Source: Neobacillus nitrireducens | GTDB lineage: Bacteria > Bacillota > Bacilli > Bacillales > Cytobacillaceae | Assembly (NCBI RefSeq): GCF_030915405.1 | Contig: NZ_CP133262.1 | Location: forward strand, 2,232,001-2,296,000 | Reading direction: 5' to 3' | DNA: 64,000 nt | Shown: positions 61,365 to 64,000 of the stretch, one piece after another | How positions within the stretch are numbered: the stretch's first letter is position 1 | Layout: each line of letters begins with the position of its first letter | The notes under the pieces: generated by a model | Told to the model about the DNA's origin: nothing | The model's input: the letters and a program-made list of their open reading frames with translations, nothing else | Databases searched by the model: none | Translations under genes and position numbers: made by a program

Positions 61365-62000
61365 TTGTATACACAAACATCTAGTGAATTTTTGCCTTCT
61401 GTTATACGTACGTTTGCCCTTTCCCTTGCGATTGCTTTCTTAGGCACCATGGCAGGTGTGTTTGTACCAGATAGTTTATTTATGCCGCTTGCGATTCTAG
61501 AATTTGTGATGCTCATGATCGCATTCTTTTTCAGACGTAAAAAGGCTATTTCCTATTCATTCCTATACGTCTTTACATTTATCTCAGGAATTACACTTTA
61601 CCCCATCGTCGCCTATTACACAGCTGCTGCAGGTGCGAATGTGGTCGTCATGGCCTTTGCTAGTACAACCGTTGTTTTTACCGGTGTTGCTATTTATGCC
61701 ACTAAATCCAAACAAAACTTCACCTTTTTAGGTGGATTTCTGCTTGCCGCTTTACTTGCCTTAGTGGTGATTTCCATTTTTAACATCTTCTTTCCATTAG
61801 GCTCGACAGCTATGCTTGCCTTCTCTATTATTGGAGTGATCGTATTTAGCGGTTATGTTCTCTTTGACTTCAGCCGAATGAAGCATTACGGTGTCAGACC
61901 TGAAGAAGTACCATTGATGGCCTTGAACTTATACTTGGATTTTATTAACCTATTTATTAGTATCTTGCGAATCTTGGGGATTATTTCTAGTAGAGATTAA
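61365..62000 (+). CDS. yetJ: Bax inhibitor-1 family calcium-leak channel (YetJ-like)
   Basis: A 211-residue membrane protein with seven helices, closely resembling B. subtilis YetJ, a pH-dependent Ca2+ leak channel. Recognisable are FAYVF-type SFLYVFTFISGITLYPIVAYY, GSTAMLAFSIIGVIVFSGYVLFD with the gating Asp, and the tail ALNLYLDFINLFISILRILGI with the second Asp. The start is a TTG at 61365, six bases after GAGGTG; a GTG three codons earlier overlaps that site. Confidence 0.93.
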   Translation: MYTQTSSEFLPSVIRTFALSLAIAFLGTMAGVFVPDSLFMPLAILEFVMLMIAFFFRRKKAISYSFLYVFTFISGITLYPIVAYYTAAAGANVVVMAFASTTVVFTGVAIYATKSKQNFTFLGGFLLAALLALVVISIFNIFFPLGSTAMLAFSIIGVIVFSGYVLFDFSRMKHYGVRPEEVPLMALNLYLDFINLFISILRILGIISSRD

Positions 62001-62006
62001 TGGAGA

Positions 62007-62037
62007 AAGGAGCTTGGAATTCCAAGCTCCTTTTCCT
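62007..62037. terminator. Bidirectional terminator between yetJ and the hydroxylase gene
   Basis: GGAGCTTGGAA and TTCCAAGCTCC form a perfect palindrome with AAA/TTTT flanks. It ends both convergent genes. Confidence 0.92.
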
Positions 62038-63780
62038 TTAACTATTATTTAGTAAGATGAATCCGCGTTGAATCACTTGATTGACTGATTTTCCCCAGTT
62101 TTTATTTCCTAAGTTCTCAGTAATACTTTTTACATTAGGGTGGCTGTTATTTCTCAACTTATAGAGTTCTAGTATTTCTAATCTCAGCAACCACTCATCT
62201 GGATAGTTCTTATCGAGGGTCGCAATCACCTGATCCATTCTAGACCAACTCTGTTCATTCCACACCGAATCCTCACGTAAACTGCGGATTTCTACATAAA
62301 GGCTTTCTAATTCATTCAGTTGCTCATCTACTGAATCCTCGATACTGTCTATTTCATTTGTTGGCCATTCAAAATAAGCATCCGGATCTGCCGCGCCTGC
62401 AAATACAGAGGTTATGCCTGCGCCTACTGCCATATCATACGTCCCCCACGATGGCTCAAAAAGGACCTGATTCTTATATGTTACTTGGCAATCCTGAAAA
62501 GAGATTAAGATGGGCTTACCAGCTGATAACAAAATGGTCTTCACGACACCCGTTACATTGATACCACTTTCAAATTTCAACATACCTTCGCTGCCTTCAA
62601 TTATGCCTAAAGCCTTTAATTGAACAGACGAGCAATTTTCTAATACTATTTTCCCATCAAGGCTCCCGATAGGTGTCCCAAAGCCTTTATGATGGGTATC
62701 CCTACCATGATCGACTAATTGCTTTTGTTCGAAAGATAATGCGGTCGGCCCTTTTGTTCTGATATAAATTGCTTCTCCCCTCTCATCCTTTACAATGGTT
62801 GCCAGTGTCCCCGTCACTTGCAATCCAGACGAGAATACAAACGTTGCAAGATTATCAGATTGCAAGGCTTTTTCCAGACTTTCGGTGCCGCCTTTCATAA
62901 ATGCCATGGTCGAAGCAAATTGATTAATAGCGGAAGCCAATTCACCAAAATCTTTACAAACAAATAATTGCGGCTGCGGCTTGGTGACATCATATGGAGT
63001 TTGAATACATTCTTCAACTGAAAATGGAATCTTCTTTACATCATCAGCTAAACAGCTTTGGCTCTCCCCAACGGATGAGAGTAAGCCCGCTCCATAAATT
63101 TTCGGATGATTCAAATCTCCAACTAATCCATATTCTACCGTCCACCAGAAAAGTCTTGAAACCATATCAGCCTCGGATAACCCTTTCACCTTTTTTCTAG
63201 CTTCTGCTACCAGGTTCTCTGCCTCTTTAACCTGCTCTGTAGTTGACTTAGGATCCTCAGCTACAATGGTTAAATGGCGTACCGCCATAAACACCTCTAA
63301 CTTCTCTTTACTGGAAAGTGCCTTTGCTCCCATCTCACCGATTTTCTGAACAAATTCCCGATAAGATTTATCTAATAAAATCGGAGCATGACCAGCTGCC
63401 TCATGAATCATATCCGGTGCAGGGGTATAGGCAATGTTTTGGATGTTTCTTATTTCTGTGGCAATCGGTAAAATCCCATTAGCCAAAAATCCATAAAATA
63501 CGGACCCGGGAATTAACCCATCAATCGTAACGGCACCCCAGCCGATTTTGGCCAGACTTTTATTCATATCATCTACCTTTGGAATCGATTCTGTTTTAAT
63601 ACCTGAATCCCGCAGACCGTTTACGTAAGCAGGATGGGCAACATCTTTTAAAAAGTAATGATTTTGCTTCATAACGAATCTCCACACCGCGTGATCAATG
63701 GGCGTATAGCGATGGTAGTACTGTTTTGAAATATAGGGCTGTAAGTGCGCCTTGCTTCTTTTTGCTCCTTTTCCAGTCAT
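62038..63780 (-). CDS. Biopterin-dependent aromatic amino acid hydroxylase with C-terminal extension
   Basis: A 580-residue protein. Residues 10-340 are the catalytic biopterin hydroxylase domain: the iron-binding PDMIHEAAGHAPILLD gives HxxxxH near residues 133-138, and FWWTVEYGLVGD contributes the Glu. It would convert phenylalanine to tyrosine (or hydroxylate another aromatic amino acid) with tetrahydropterin and O2. Residues 340-580 form an extra domain not seen in the about 270-residue proteobacterial PhhA; this longer form is known from Bacillus. The ATG at 63778-63780 has AAGGAG upstream. Pterin recycling genes are not adjacent. Confidence 0.92.
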   Translation of the reverse strand: MTGKGAKRSKAHLQPYISKQYYHRYTPIDHAVWRFVMKQNHYFLKDVAHPAYVNGLRDSGIKTESIPKVDDMNKSLAKIGWGAVTIDGLIPGSVFYGFLANGILPIATEIRNIQNIAYTPAPDMIHEAAGHAPILLDKSYREFVQKIGEMGAKALSSKEKLEVFMAVRHLTIVAEDPKSTTEQVKEAENLVAEARKKVKGLSEADMVSRLFWWTVEYGLVGDLNHPKIYGAGLLSSVGESQSCLADDVKKIPFSVEECIQTPYDVTKPQPQLFVCKDFGELASAINQFASTMAFMKGGTESLEKALQSDNLATFVFSSGLQVTGTLATIVKDERGEAIYIRTKGPTALSFEQKQLVDHGRDTHHKGFGTPIGSLDGKIVLENCSSVQLKALGIIEGSEGMLKFESGINVTGVVKTILLSAGKPILISFQDCQVTYKNQVLFEPSWGTYDMAVGAGITSVFAGAADPDAYFEWPTNEIDSIEDSVDEQLNELESLYVEIRSLREDSVWNEQSWSRMDQVIATLDKNYPDEWLLRLEILELYKLRNNSHPNVKSITENLGNKNWGKSVNQVIQRGFILLNNS

Positions 63781-63821
63781 GGTGAACATTCTCCTTCACA
63801 AAGAATATTTTACTGGTATTA

Positions 63822-64000
63822 TCATGCGAGTGAGTGCATTTTTGGTCGGAGTCTTTCCTTTGCCCTTCTCATCCTTGTTTTGATCGTAGACATGGGCAGG
63901 TTACTTTTCTTCGCAATTTCGATGAGAGAATAATCTTGATAGTAATATAGATAAATAGGATTCTTATAGATATCTGGTAATAGGTTAATCTTTTCAGCCA
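63822..64000 (-). CDS. Sigma-70 family sigma factor, C-terminal part
   Basis: The window edge cuts this gene; 58 residues remain. EKINLLPDIYKNPIYLYYYQDYSLIEIAKKSNLPMS and STIKTRMRRAKERLRP match region 4 of ECF/sigma-W-like sigma factors, the helix-turn-helix that reads the -35 box. The stop is at 63822-63824. It is transcribed toward the hydroxylase gene. Which sigma factor it is cannot be told without the rest. Confidence 0.85.
   Translation of the reverse strand, partial: AEKINLLPDIYKNPIYLYYYQDYSLIEIAKKSNLPMSTIKTRMRRAKERLRPKMHSLA

Noticed and set aside
1-64000. CRISPR arrays, tRNA or rRNA genes, prophage, complete insertion sequences
   Set aside because: No regularly spaced repeats, cloverleaf-like sequences, rRNA-type segments or transposase/integrase genes were recognised on either strand.

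Overview
The window comes from a low-GC, endospore-forming Bacillaceae chromosome. Pointers are A+T-rich DNA, strong AGGAGG-type ribosome binding sites, SinR/SinI, a PdaA-type cortex deacetylase, RlmCD, YfkD, YfkK and YetJ. From about 35 to 52 kb the gene order resembles the Bacillus subtilis yfjO-yflG region (rlmCD, pdaA, SE1561-type small protein, yfkD, chaA/yfkE, yfkF, yihY-type, yfkK, map). A Neobacillus-like organism is a reasonable guess, but I could not test it. No rRNA, tRNA, CRISPR array, prophage or complete insertion sequence was seen.

Layout. 0-5.5 kb: end of an oligopeptide ABC transporter operon, a TipAS-type MerR regulator, a peptide/proton symporter and a UvrC-like GIY-YIG nuclease. 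5.4-8.5 kb: a methyltransferase, a VWA-like fragment, and a glutathione peroxidase paired with the OhrR peroxide sensor. 8.7-11.6 kb: an IclR-controlled operon for 4-hydroxy-2-oxovalerate aldolase and acetaldehyde dehydrogenase. 11.6-25.7 kb: mostly leftward genes for SelO, DUF1456, a metallopeptidase, a GH3 glycosidase, a large UvrA-like ATPase, DUF4256, a LysM/VanY peptidase, an FAD protein and a Dus enzyme. 25.7-34.9 kb is accessory: an ABC-F protein, purine-riboswitch-controlled pbuG, a CPBP protease, a rifampin ADP-ribosyltransferase, a VOC protein and a toxin-antitoxin pair, interspersed with several relics of the 3' end of rlmCD and REP-like repeats. 34.9-52 kb is the conserved yfj/yfk/yfl-like block with fumarase and a ZosA-like ATPase. 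52-54 kb holds sinR and a convergent sinI, with a cyclic-di-GMP-I riboswitch in the sinI leader. 53.7-64 kb: hutH, topB, an MFS transporter, ampS, mscL, a BI-1 channel, an aromatic amino acid hydroxylase and a partial sigma factor.

How parts work together. The OhrR repressor probably controls gpx through a palindrome overlapping its promoter. The IclR protein probably controls its own operon through a palindrome next to its start. Guanine should control pbuG through an aptamer plus terminator, although a dispersed repeat has landed between that switch and the gene. Cyclic di-GMP should control SinI, the antagonist of SinR, which would tie second-messenger level to the matrix/motility decision.

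Best leads for something new: (1) the c-di-GMP aptamer on sinI; (2) a series of rlmCD 3'-end relics, each an imperfect palindrome, that delimit small segments carrying resistance-type or toxin-antitoxin genes, like a cassette array without a visible integrase; (3) a promoter-to-terminator unit of about 290 nt at 44.4-44.7 kb with no convincing gene.
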